This document shows positions 1 to 6,350 of a DNA stretch of 8,424 bases, piece after piece (the stretch's first letter is position 1; every line of letters begins with the position of its first letter). The DNA is from Deltaproteobacteria bacterium. Lineage in GTDB: Bacteria; Desulfobacterota; Desulfarculia; Adiutricales; Adiutricaceae. The notes beneath the pieces were generated by a model. The model was not told where the DNA came from. It ran no database searches and saw nothing but the letters and a program-made list of their open reading frames with translations. The position numbers and the translations under genes are program-made. The DNA is taken from contig JAIRNQ010000293.1 of the NCBI GenBank assembly GCA_031257955.1, forward strand, positions 1 through 8,424. The letters run 5' to 3'.

Positions 1-908
1 CCCTTCAATGTGACCTCGTTATTTACGGAGGTGACCCGGTAAGCGTCATCGACGTAAGCGGCGGCGATGACCCTAGCTACCTCGCTGTCGGTGACGAAGA
101 CGCGGTTGCCGCTGGCCTCGGCCACATAAAACTCTTTATCCTCTCCCTTGACACTATAATACTGTATTTTAGCCCCATAAATGAATAAGGCGTTGACCCG
201 GTCGGCCACGACCAGGTTCTCGTTGGTGACCACCGACCCGCGTCCGTAAAACTTGGCTTCGGCGCCGACGATTTCGCCCGGGTAAGTCAGAATCGTGGAG
301 TTCACGTCAACGTTACTGACGAAAACCGAGCTATTGGTGATTTTGATGTCACCTTCGACGTAAACCCGATCGGCCGGGTTTCTGACATACACCCCGACAA
401 AGGCGCCCGACCCGACCAACTTCCATACGCTAAAGCGAGTATCGGAGGCGGCGTGGATGGCGCTATGGCCAATGGTCAAACTTTGGCCGTCGGTTGTGGC
501 ATAGGCCCAGCCGCCATAGATGCCGAATACCGAGGTCTGATCCAGGCGGACGAGGTTATTGGATTGACCGCCGATGGGGACCAAACTTGGCGGCGCTTGA
601 AAGAAGTCCTTCTCCTCCGACATATAGTCCGGTGCCAGATATCGAACCGCGTCGGCCAGCGCCGGGGTAGAGGCGGCCATGACCAAAGCCAAAGCGACCG
701 TGGCCAATACCGCCAGGATCAAAACGGCCAGGGCCAATACGGCCGGGCGTAATAGGGTCCGGACCAAAAGGCCCTGGGCCAAATCTCCAGGGCGTAAAAC
801 GCCAGGACCCATAACCCCCGAGCCAAATACGCCCATAATCGGGGACCTTTTCAAAGCCAGGGCCCCCTTGCGCCAACGGGAGCGCGCGTAACGAATAAAG
901 AAAAACAT
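1..908 (-). CDS. Secreted autotransporter/adhesin-like protein, N-terminal part (partial, runs off left edge)
   Basis: The frame is open without a stop from 908 down to base 3, about 302 residues, and continues past the left edge. Residues 1-50 are basic and Gly-rich. Residues 52-77 are a strong hydrophobic core (LLRPAVLALAVLILAVLA), and a likely signal peptidase I site ALA-DA follows near 84-87. The mature part is rich in short alternating beta strands (DIKITNSSVFVSNVDVNS). The last visible stretch, GNRVFVTDSEV...AAAYVDDAYRV...NNEVTL, has the spacing of the GNTVTI-GGTV-GGY repeats found in large autotransporter passengers. An extended signal peptide is also typical of that class. No beta-barrel is visible, so the secretion route is inferred. 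The start is uncertain: ATG 908 has a poor ribosome site, while ATG 836 has AAAAGG nine bases upstream. It is divergent from the CbiZ fusion gene. Confidence 0.68.
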   Translation of the reverse strand, partial: MFFFIRYARSRWRKGALALKRSPIMGVFGSGVMGPGVLRPGDLAQGLLVRTLLRPAVLALAVLILAVLATVALALVMAASTPALADAVRYLAPDYMSEEKDFFQAPPSLVPIGGQSNNLVRLDQTSVFGIYGGWAYATTDGQSLTIGHSAIHAASDTRFSVWKLVGSGAFVGVYVRNPADRVYVEGDIKITNSSVFVSNVDVNSTILTYPGEIVGAEAKFYGRGSVVTNENLVVADRVNALFIYGAKIQYYSVKGEDKEFYVAEASGNRVFVTDSEVARVIAAAYVDDAYRVTSVNNEVTLK

Positions 909-1839
909 AAGATACCGTGCCTGAAACAATGGCCCAAGCTCCTGGCCGGGCCAGCCTGGCGCTTTCGGCCAAGCCTAAAGCGCGCAAAAATGTTAAGTTC
1001 CCATTGGCCTAGGCCAATTCCCGTCCCCTAAGACATAGCCGGGAAGGCGGCCGCCGCCTTGCGCCCCTAGAAACGGTCACGCCGAATTCGTGAACCGATT
1101 CGTCCGAGCGTTTTGGGATTTTTGCCCAAGCCCAGACAAAACACAATCTATGGCGCCCCAGAAATAAGGAGACATAATTTCCTTATAATTTTGCCAACTA
1201 ACGGCGAGAAATTTTAATAAAAGCTGTTTTCCCCTATTATTTTGGGTTAAACCCCTACCGACACCAATAGCCGATTCCTGACCTTGGGATAAATTGGGAC
1301 AAACAGTCGTTTTGAAAGACAAAATGCATTATTTGCCGAACTTCTATCACTCAGCCGGACCCGACCATAAACAAAACCAAACCATTTCCCACTTTTTACC
1401 CATCGCCCGGAATGGGCCCTGGTCAGGACTGGACAACCCAGACCAAATTTACCAGTAATTTAGGGCAATAATAAATTGATAATAGTTATCGCTTTCGGAC
1501 CCCCTCAAATTCGTTTTTCATATTTAGCGGCAATCATTGGCCAAAAAATGTTTTTTAGAAAAAACCAACCTTTACCGCTAAAAGCCGGCGTTTTTCTGTT
1601 CAAGGCCAATTTGGCCCCAAAATCCGATTTCATGGAATGAGTCTACGGATAAAAATTATAACCCTAAACAAGGTCATAAACTATATATTTATACATAATT
1701 ATAATCTTGGCCGCTGTCTTTGATCTAAAAGTTTATAAGCAATATTATTGATTGTCTATTTTATTCCAAGCTAGACAAAAAGATAATTGCTCTACTTTAA
1801 AAACAATTAAAAAAATAATAAACCTAAAGGTGAATAAAA
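909..1839. other. Divergent intergenic region without a convincing gene
   Basis: This stretch separates two divergent genes, so it should hold both promoters. The part next to 909-1060 is GC-rich and contains a dyad at 1044-1060 (AAGGCGGC/GCCGCCTT). From about 1450 the sequence becomes strongly AT-rich, with TATAAT-like strings near 1684-1705, but no -35 element at good spacing stands out. A second dyad, GGCCAA-T-TTGGCC at 1604-1616, could be an operator but has no other support. I looked for a cobalamin riboswitch because the downstream gene handles corrinoids, and saw no recognisable B12 box. Short reading frames here have no ribosome site and no protein-like composition. Confidence 0.6.
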
Positions 1840-1842
1840 TTG
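1826..1842 (+). promoter_or_regulatory. Ribosome binding site that fixes a TTG start
   Basis: AAAGGTGA at 1826-1833 lies six bases before TTG at 1840-1842. There is no in-frame ATG close by. The TTG opens directly into a lysine pair and a hydrophobic signal peptide core, so the non-ATG start is well supported. Confidence 0.75.
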
Positions 1843-4095
1843 AAAAAATACTTTCTATATACACGAATATTAAACTTTTTATTTATTGTCAGTATACTAC
1901 CGGCCTGGGCCGGGTTAGCCCTGGCCCAGACGGCTGGGGCCCCAACGGAACCCGTCCCGTCGGCTTACGCCCCCGCGGGACCCGAAGCCGATCCCGCTTT
2001 GGCCGATCCCGCCCCCGCGACCGAGACCACCGCGGCTGAGTCCCCTACGGATCTGTCTTTTATCGACGATGCCGGCCGGACGGTCTCACTGACCTCCCCG
2101 CCCTCTCGGGTGGTCTCGCTCTCGCCGGCGGCCACCGAAATCATCTTGGCCTTGGGCGCCGGCGGCGCCCTCAAGGGCGTCAGCTCCGAGGATGGGCATT
2201 TCGAGGGCCTGATCGGCCTTCCGGTGGTCGGGACGCCCAGGGTGGCCGCCCCGGACCAAATCCTGGCCCTTGAGCCGGATCTCTTGATCGTCGAGCCCTA
2301 TCTGGCCGCCCAGGCCCTCTCCGGGGCCTTGGCCGGCTCGGCCCAGGTCATGATCGTCGACGGCCGGGGTAACCTTGGCCAAGCCCGGGAACGAATCCTG
2401 GCCCTGGGACACCTGTTTGGCCAAGGGGAAAAGGCCCGGGAAGTTTGGGCCGAACAGGAGACCTTTTTTGAAACCCTGGCCTTAAAAACGGCCAAACTAA
2501 AAGGCTCCCGCCAACGGGTCTTACGATTGGTGGCCCGGGAGGGCCGCCTCTCCACCTTCGCCGAGGGCTCTTTCCAAAACGAAATCGTCCAATTGGCCGG
2601 AGGCCTAACCCCGGCCATTGAGGCGGCCACCGTCGCCGCCGTGGCCGGGGAAGCCCCAGCTTCCGGGCCAACCGCGACCACCGACGAGGACGCCGGGGCC
2701 GAGGAAGCCCCAACTACCGGATCAACCGCCGCGACCGGCTTGGCCGGGGAAGTGCCCATTGACCCGGCCGGAATCGTCCTTTTCGATCCCGGTCTGATAT
2801 TCGCCTGCGGGAAGGACCGAAAGGCCCTGGACGCCCTGTTGGCCAGGGAGGATATGGCGGGGATAGCGGCGGTGAAAAACTTCAACGTAAGATATTACCC
2901 TTGCGCCTTAACCGATCGCTCGGCCGCCCACCAGGGTTACTTCGCCGCTTGGCTGTCGAGTGCCATTAACCCTATTGAATATGGGGATCCGGCCAATCTG
3001 GCCCGGCCTAACGCCAAGATAGGGGAAGAGCCCCTGGCCGTGGACATCCCTTACGTTTCCAAGGCGGCCGTGGTTAGCGCCCGCCTCAACGACTACGTCC
3101 AGAAGACCCTGGTCATCGAATTCAAAAGCCCGCAAACGGTAATCTCCACCGGCGACGGTCCCAAGGAGGGCGCGTTGGCCGTCGGCAACGGTTCTTCCCC
3201 GCCCATGGTCTGGGACCTAAACCATCAAGGGGGCTGGGAGGCCGACGTGGCCGAACGGTACGCCCTTTTGGGGTTGGACCCCAAAACCACGGCCATGATC
3301 TTCACCGGGGCCGATCTGGCCGGCCTGGTAACCGTAACCAAAACTTATCGGGACATGACCGTTACCGTCTTGGCCACGGCCGGGGCCGAGTCTAACGCCG
3401 TCCGGACTTCCAAGGACGTCGGGGCTTACTACGAGCCCGGGACCATAAACGTTATTGTTCTCTCTTCGAGAAACCTATCGCCCACCGGGGCGGCCAGGGC
3501 CATGCTGACCGTGACCGAGGCCAAAACGGCGGCCGTCTGGGATCTCGGGGTCAGGAGCTCGCAAACCCCGCTGGAAAACCCGGCCACCGGCACGGGCACC
3601 GACAGCGTCATAATAGTGGCCGGCGGGCAGGGCCAACCCATCGACTACACCGGCGGGCACACCAAAATCGGCCAGCTAATCGGCGAGGCCGTCCACGAAG
3701 CCGTCATCCAGGCCCTGGCCAAGGGCAACGGCCTGGCCCAGGGACGCCACGTCCTAACCCGCCTCTCGGAACGGGGTTTGGATCCCGCCGAGCTCTTCGG
3801 CGGCCCCGAGGCCGCCGCCCTGGCCCCCACCGACGACTTCCAAACCCAAACCCTCCGGGCCATCATCTCGCCCCGGGGGGCGGCCCTCCTGGAAGCCGCC
3901 CTGGCCCTGGACGACGCCCTCATCATGGGACAACTCTCCGATCCCTCGGCCTTCGAGCCCCTGGCCCAGGCCCTGGCCACCGATCTGGCCGGACGGCCGG
4001 TTAAAATCCTCGATCTGGCCGACCCATCCCTCCCGCCCTGCCTGCGCTTGGCCCTAAACGCCATCGGCTCCGGTCTGGCCGGTACCCTGCCCTAA
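1840..4095 (+). CDS. cbiZ: Exported BtuF-like corrinoid-binding protein fused to CbiZ adenosylcobinamide amidohydrolase
   Basis: The protein has 751 residues. Residues 1-30 are a Sec signal peptide (KKYF..., hydrophobic core LFIVSILPAWAGLALA, cleavage near ALA-Q). There is no lipobox cysteine. A Pro/Ala-rich linker runs to about 70. Residues 72-385 look like a class III periplasmic binding protein of the BtuF/FecB type: DDAGRTVSL, PSRVVSLSPAATEII, LALEPDLLIVE, and a C-terminal lobe ending AAWLSSAINP. Residues 405-640 carry CbiZ hallmarks: STGDGP, TAGAESNAVRTSKD, GTINVIVLSSRNL, EAKTAAVWDLGV and ATGTGTDS. CbiZ cleaves the aminopropanol-side amide of adenosylcobinamide or pseudocobalamin to give adenosylcobyric acid for remodelling. 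Fusion behind a signal peptide puts this activity outside the cytoplasm, which is unusual. Residues 263-307 are a low-complexity Ala/Gly/Thr/Glu insert inside the binding domain. A 110-residue tail after 640 is not recognised. No transporter gene is adjacent. Confidence 0.9.
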   Translation: MKKYFLYTRILNFLFIVSILPAWAGLALAQTAGAPTEPVPSAYAPAGPEADPALADPAPATETTAAESPTDLSFIDDAGRTVSLTSPPSRVVSLSPAATEIILALGAGGALKGVSSEDGHFEGLIGLPVVGTPRVAAPDQILALEPDLLIVEPYLAAQALSGALAGSAQVMIVDGRGNLGQARERILALGHLFGQGEKAREVWAEQETFFETLALKTAKLKGSRQRVLRLVAREGRLSTFAEGSFQNEIVQLAGGLTPAIEAATVAAVAGEAPASGPTATTDEDAGAEEAPTTGSTAATGLAGEVPIDPAGIVLFDPGLIFACGKDRKALDALLAREDMAGIAAVKNFNVRYYPCALTDRSAAHQGYFAAWLSSAINPIEYGDPANLARPNAKIGEEPLAVDIPYVSKAAVVSARLNDYVQKTLVIEFKSPQTVISTGDGPKEGALAVGNGSSPPMVWDLNHQGGWEADVAERYALLGLDPKTTAMIFTGADLAGLVTVTKTYRDMTVTVLATAGAESNAVRTSKDVGAYYEPGTINVIVLSSRNLSPTGAARAMLTVTEAKTAAVWDLGVRSSQTPLENPATGTGTDSVIIVAGGQGQPIDYTGGHTKIGQLIGEAVHEAVIQALAKGNGLAQGRHVLTRLSERGLDPAELFGGPEAAALAPTDDFQTQTLRAIISPRGAALLEAALALDDALIMGQLSDPSAFEPLAQALATDLAGRPVKILDLADPSLPPCLRLALNAIGSGLAGTLP

Positions 4096-4191
4096 TCGGG
4101 CAAGGCCGCATTCGGGCAAGATAAGCGTCTTTTCGTTCTACGGTTTTGGGCAAAACACCGCCAACTTCGATATGGGCCCTGGTAAATAATG

Positions 4192-4222
4192 TTGAGCTTA
4201 AGCCGGTAAAAAATGGTATACT
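4192..4222 (+). promoter_or_regulatory. Candidate sigma-70 promoter for the zinc-ribbon module
   Basis: TTGAGC at 4192-4197 and TATACT at 4217-4222 are separated by 19 bases, slightly long. Transcription would begin at about 4229-4231, which coincides with the ATG of the small leader ORF at 4231. This would leave an untranslated leader of about 210 bases before the zinc-ribbon gene, or a leaderless start for the small ORF. The second unit of the duplication does not carry this element. Confidence 0.35.
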
Positions 4223-4230
4223 TATCGCGC

Positions 4231-4299
4231 ATGAAAGAATGTCAGCTTAACCATTGCCAACTTAACCGGGCCCGCGAAAATGGCCCGGCCAAGGGGTGA
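4231..4299 (+). CDS. Small leader ORF of copy 1 (22 residues)
   Basis: The ORF starts MKECQLNHCQLN and ends RARENGPAKG, with stop TGA at 4297. It lies in the leader of the first zinc-ribbon gene. The second gene has a matching leader ORF at 5210-5290 in the same frame and with the same stop. Of four base differences in the 16 aligned codons, two are silent. The Cys-x-Leu-x-His unit is repeated twice here and three times in the other copy. No Shine-Dalgarno sequence precedes the ATG, but a TATACT box sits just upstream, so leaderless translation is possible. It could instead be structured RNA: CCGGGCC (4266-4272) pairs with GGCCCGG (4282-4288). Coding status is unproven. Confidence 0.3.
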   Translation: MKECQLNHCQLNRARENGPAKG

Positions 4300-4325
4300 C
4301 CGCTTTAACCTTACCCTTACCCTAA

Positions 4326-4361
4326 CTCTTATCCTTGCTCTTATCTTTGCTCTTATCCTTG
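4326..4361 (+). repeat. Three 12-bp direct repeats in the leader of copy 1
   Basis: CTCTTATCCTTG occurs three times in a row, the middle copy with one change (CTCTTATCTTTG). It sits in a longer pyrimidine-rich tract from about 4304. The second unit keeps a shorter, scrambled version (about 5293-5334). On this strand it looks non-coding. Confidence 0.85.
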
Positions 4362-4440
4362 CGTTTAGACTTGGCCATGGCCAAGCACGCGCTTGAGCCT
4401 GAGCCAGTGAGCCCAAATTAACCATAAGGCGAAAGGAAAA

Positions 4441-4989
4441 ATGAAAATGAGTTGTATGGTCTGCGGGGCCCATGCCCAGATTACCTTCTACGATAAAGAC
4501 GACAAGTCGATCAAGAGCTATTGCCGTTCTTGTAACAACAAAATTATGGCGGAGCGCCATGGCCTCGAAAACCCTGAATATCCCCAAGAAATCACCGTGA
4601 AACCAAACAAAGGTAAACAGCGGCGCTTTTCTGTCGAGTATTTGATCTTTGATGGTTTCCATGCCTTGTCTGCCTACGAGATTGGCCCTACCCAATATCA
4701 GTGCGAAGTAACGGACGATTATGAAAGGCCGTTTAAGGACATGTGGGATGAGCTCATAAGGCGGCTTAAAAAACAAATATCGGTAAAATACGTAAAAAAA
4801 GACGGATCTCTTGGCGATGGCCATAAAGCTGTGGGCTATTTGATGTATAATGACGAGATTGACGATCTGGCTTATATCGTGGACGGCATTCCCTATCCTT
4901 GGAAGGAGTTCATCGGCCGACATATAGATAATCACGAAGGCTGGCAATTGAAGATAGAGTTCGTACCCACTTCGGTTGAGATTGAATGA
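4441..4989 (+). CDS. Zinc-ribbon protein of unknown function, paralog 1
   Basis: The protein has 182 residues. An N-terminal zinc ribbon is visible: C5-x-x-C8 and C28-x-x-C31. A globular alpha/beta region follows, with PEYPQEITVKP, GKQRRFSVEY, a basic helix MWDELIRRLKKQISVKYVKK and a C-terminal IDNHEGWQLKIEF. There is no signal peptide or membrane segment, so it should be cytoplasmic. It resembles short zinc-ribbon proteins of unknown function that I recall from other bacteria. I assign no role. A hand alignment with the gene at 5421 gives about 64% identity. That alignment starts at Met3 (4447), with AAAGGA nine bases upstream, so 4447 may be the real start. For ATG 4441 the AAAGGA is only three bases away, although AAGGCG at 4426-4431 is better spaced. 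Composition is less GC-rich than the flanking large genes. Confidence 0.85.
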   Translation: MKMSCMVCGAHAQITFYDKDDKSIKSYCRSCNNKIMAERHGLENPEYPQEITVKPNKGKQRRFSVEYLIFDGFHALSAYEIGPTQYQCEVTDDYERPFKDMWDELIRRLKKQISVKYVKKDGSLGDGHKAVGYLMYNDEIDDLAYIVDGIPYPWKEFIGRHIDNHEGWQLKIEFVPTSVEIE

Positions 4990-5209
4990 ACTCACCTGGA
5001 CGGAGCTTTACTTTTAAGGCTACGCAAATAACAAATACCTGAAACGCCGGGACAAGCCGCTCGATGGGGCATTGGTGGGACTCGGGTGGGGTTCGAAGAT
5101 GTTCTTATGGCACCCCGCCGCAAAACAAATCTGGCGGTTTAAACAAAATTGGTAAAAGGAAAAACGAAAACGAACGTTAAGCGCGTTATCAGCGTTGATT
5201 TTTACGATA

Positions 5210-5290
5210 ATGGATTGCCGGCTAACCCATTGCCGGCTTAACCATTGCCAGTTTAACCAGGCCCGCGAAAATGGCCCGGCCAAGGGTTGA
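5210..5290 (+). CDS. Small leader ORF of copy 2 (26 residues)
   Basis: The ORF starts MDCRLTHCRLNHCQFN and ends QARENGPAKG, with stop TGA at 5288. It is the counterpart of the ORF at 4231-4299, enlarged by one in-frame 15-bp repeat, giving three Cys-x-[LF]-x-His/Gln units. In-frame growth and a conserved stop favour translation. The absence of a Shine-Dalgarno sequence argues against it. Its position about 130 bases before the zinc-ribbon start fits a leader peptide or a host-encoded micropeptide. Coding status is unproven. Confidence 0.3.
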   Translation: MDCRLTHCRLNHCQFNQARENGPAKG

Positions 5291-5420
5291 TCGCTTTTAC
5301 CCATATCTTTACTCTTTTCTTTGCTCTTATCCCTGCGTTTAGACTTGGCCGTGGCCAGAGGCGCGCTTGAGCCTGAGCCAGTGAGCCCATATTAGCCATG
5401 AGGCGGAAAAAAAATCGGAA

Positions 5421-5957
5421 ATGAATTGTATAGTCTGCGGGGCCGAATCACGGATTGGAGTCATCGACAAAGATTCGTGTACGCACTATTGCCGTACTTG
5501 CCACAATACTATGATGGCGGATCGCTTTGGCTACGATATCCCTGAATACCCACAAGAAATCACCGTGAAACCAAGCCAGGGTAAACAGCGGCGTTTTTCT
5601 GTAGAGTATTGGGCATATCCGGATTGCAAAATTTTGACTGCCGACGAAATTGGCCCTTCCCACTATCATTGCCTAGTAGTGGGCGCTATGGACAGACCGT
5701 TTACGGAAATGTGGGATGAGCTCATAAGGCGGCTTAAAAAACAAATATCGGTAAAATACGTAAAGAAAGACGGAAATCTTGGCAAAGACCAAAAGGCTGT
5801 GGGCTATTTGAGGTATAACAAAGAGCGCGACGATCTTGATTATGTCGTGGACGGCTTTCCCTATCCTTGGTACGAGTTCATAGCCCAGCATATAGACAAT
5901 TACGAAGGCTGGCAAATGAAGATAGAGTTTATAGACTCTTCGGATGAGGTTGAATGA
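5421..5957 (+). CDS. Zinc-ribbon protein of unknown function, paralog 2
   Basis: The protein has 178 residues and is the tandem paralog of the gene at 4441. The zinc ribbon is C3-x-x-C6 and C24-x-x-C27, with an additional cysteine at 20 and two residues fewer between the knuckles. The stretch MWDELIRRLKKQISVKYVKKDG is identical in both proteins and nearly identical in DNA. The segment before it (about residues 66-95) is much less conserved (LTADEIGPSHYHC against LSAYEIGPTQYQC, with unrelated flanks). This mosaic suggests a constrained core and a diversifying face. The ribosome site is weak: GAGGCGG ends 14 bases before ATG. Its stop codon lies inside the first copy of the 77-bp repeat. No function is recognised, and the protein should be cytoplasmic. 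Confidence 0.85.
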   Translation: MNCIVCGAESRIGVIDKDSCTHYCRTCHNTMMADRFGYDIPEYPQEITVKPSQGKQRRFSVEYWAYPDCKILTADEIGPSHYHCLVVGAMDRPFTEMWDELIRRLKKQISVKYVKKDGNLGKDQKAVGYLRYNKERDDLDYVVDGFPYPWYEFIAQHIDNYEGWQMKIEFIDSSDEVE

Positions 5958-6177
5958 ACTTACCTGGACGGAGCTTTACTTTCAGGCTACGCAAATATCA
6001 AATACCTTAAACGCCGGGACAAGAGGTTGAATGAACTTGCCTGGACGGAGCTTTACTTTCAGGCTACGCAAATATCGAATACCTGAAACGCTGGGACAAG
6101 AGGTTGAATGAACTTACCTGGATGGAGCTTTACTTTTAAGGCTACGCAAATATCGAATACCTGAAACGCCGGGACAA
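5946..6177 (+). repeat. Three tandem copies of a 77-bp sequence
   Basis: Copies start at 5946, 6023 and 6100 with GAGGTTGAATGAACTT, at exact 77-bp spacing. The third copy is one base longer (TTTTAAGG for TTTCAGG). The first copy begins with the last codons and stop of the zinc-ribbon gene (Glu-Val-Glu-TGA), so the duplications copied the 3' end of that gene. Unit 1 has a single version at about 4979-5056. Divergence between copies is only a few bases, so the expansion is recent. Confidence 0.92.
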
Positions 6178-6350
6178 GCCGCTCGATGGGGCATTGGTGG
6201 GACTCGGGGCGTTCTTCTGCCGCCCAGCCGCTAAATAAATCTGGCGGTTTAAGAAAAACGGTGAAAGGAAAAACGAAAACGAACGTGTAGCGCTTCATCC
6301 GGGATTCGCTACCCAGCCTTGAATTTTACGATAACGGTGTGCCCATGGGC

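Larger units (their letters stand above)
4231..5209 (+). repeat. Tandem duplication, unit 1 (leader, zinc-ribbon gene, 3' flank)
   Basis: This unit is paralogous head-to-tail with 5210-6333. Homology begins around the leader ORF (GCTTAACCATTGCCA at 4244 and 5236). It runs through the leader, the whole gene and the 3' flank up to TTTTACGATA, which occurs both before 5210 and at 6324-6333. The 3' flank at 4990-5209 has no gene I can defend, but it is as well conserved between units as the genes are. Translated in the frame overlapping the gene end, it reads like a decayed coding sequence (GYANNKYLKRRDKPLDGALV..., preceded by a stop). Confidence 0.8.
5210..6333 (+). repeat. Tandem duplication, unit 2 (leader, zinc-ribbon gene, expanded 3' flank)
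   Basis: This is the second unit of the duplication. It differs from unit 1 by an extra 15-bp repeat in the leader ORF, loss of most of the 12-bp repeats and a 3' flank enlarged by a triplicated 77-bp sequence. The flank at 5958-6333 holds no intact gene. It keeps blocks shared with unit 1, such as AAAGGAAAAACGAAAACGAA near 5155 and 6265, and a stretch reading YLKRRDKPLDGALVGLG. Confidence 0.8.

Noticed and set aside
556..987. 143-codon minus-strand frame rich in Gly, Pro and Phe
   Set aside because: It overlaps the secreted protein in another frame. The Gly/Phe repeats come from reading the Leu/Ala/Val signal peptide codons out of frame.
1077..1322. 81-codon minus-strand frame in the divergent intergenic region
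   Set aside because: No ribosome site, no domain, and no protein-like composition.
1965..4064. Several long minus-strand frames across the BtuF-CbiZ gene
   Set aside because: They are expected in GC-rich coding DNA, show Arg/Pro/Gly-rich compositions and have no motifs.
4085..4105. Stem-loop TGCCC-TAATC-GGGCA over the stop codon of the BtuF-CbiZ gene, considered as a terminator
   Set aside because: The stem is short with a mismatch, the stop codon is in the loop, and no T run follows.
4222..4995. Open frame of 257 codons on the minus strand across the first zinc-ribbon gene
   Set aside because: It is antisense to a gene with a zinc ribbon, a ribosome site and a paralog. In the second unit the antisense frame is broken by stops while the plus frame is kept.
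5946..6177. 77-bp repeats considered as a CRISPR array
   Set aside because: The copies are directly adjacent with no spacers, and the unit is a duplicated gene end.
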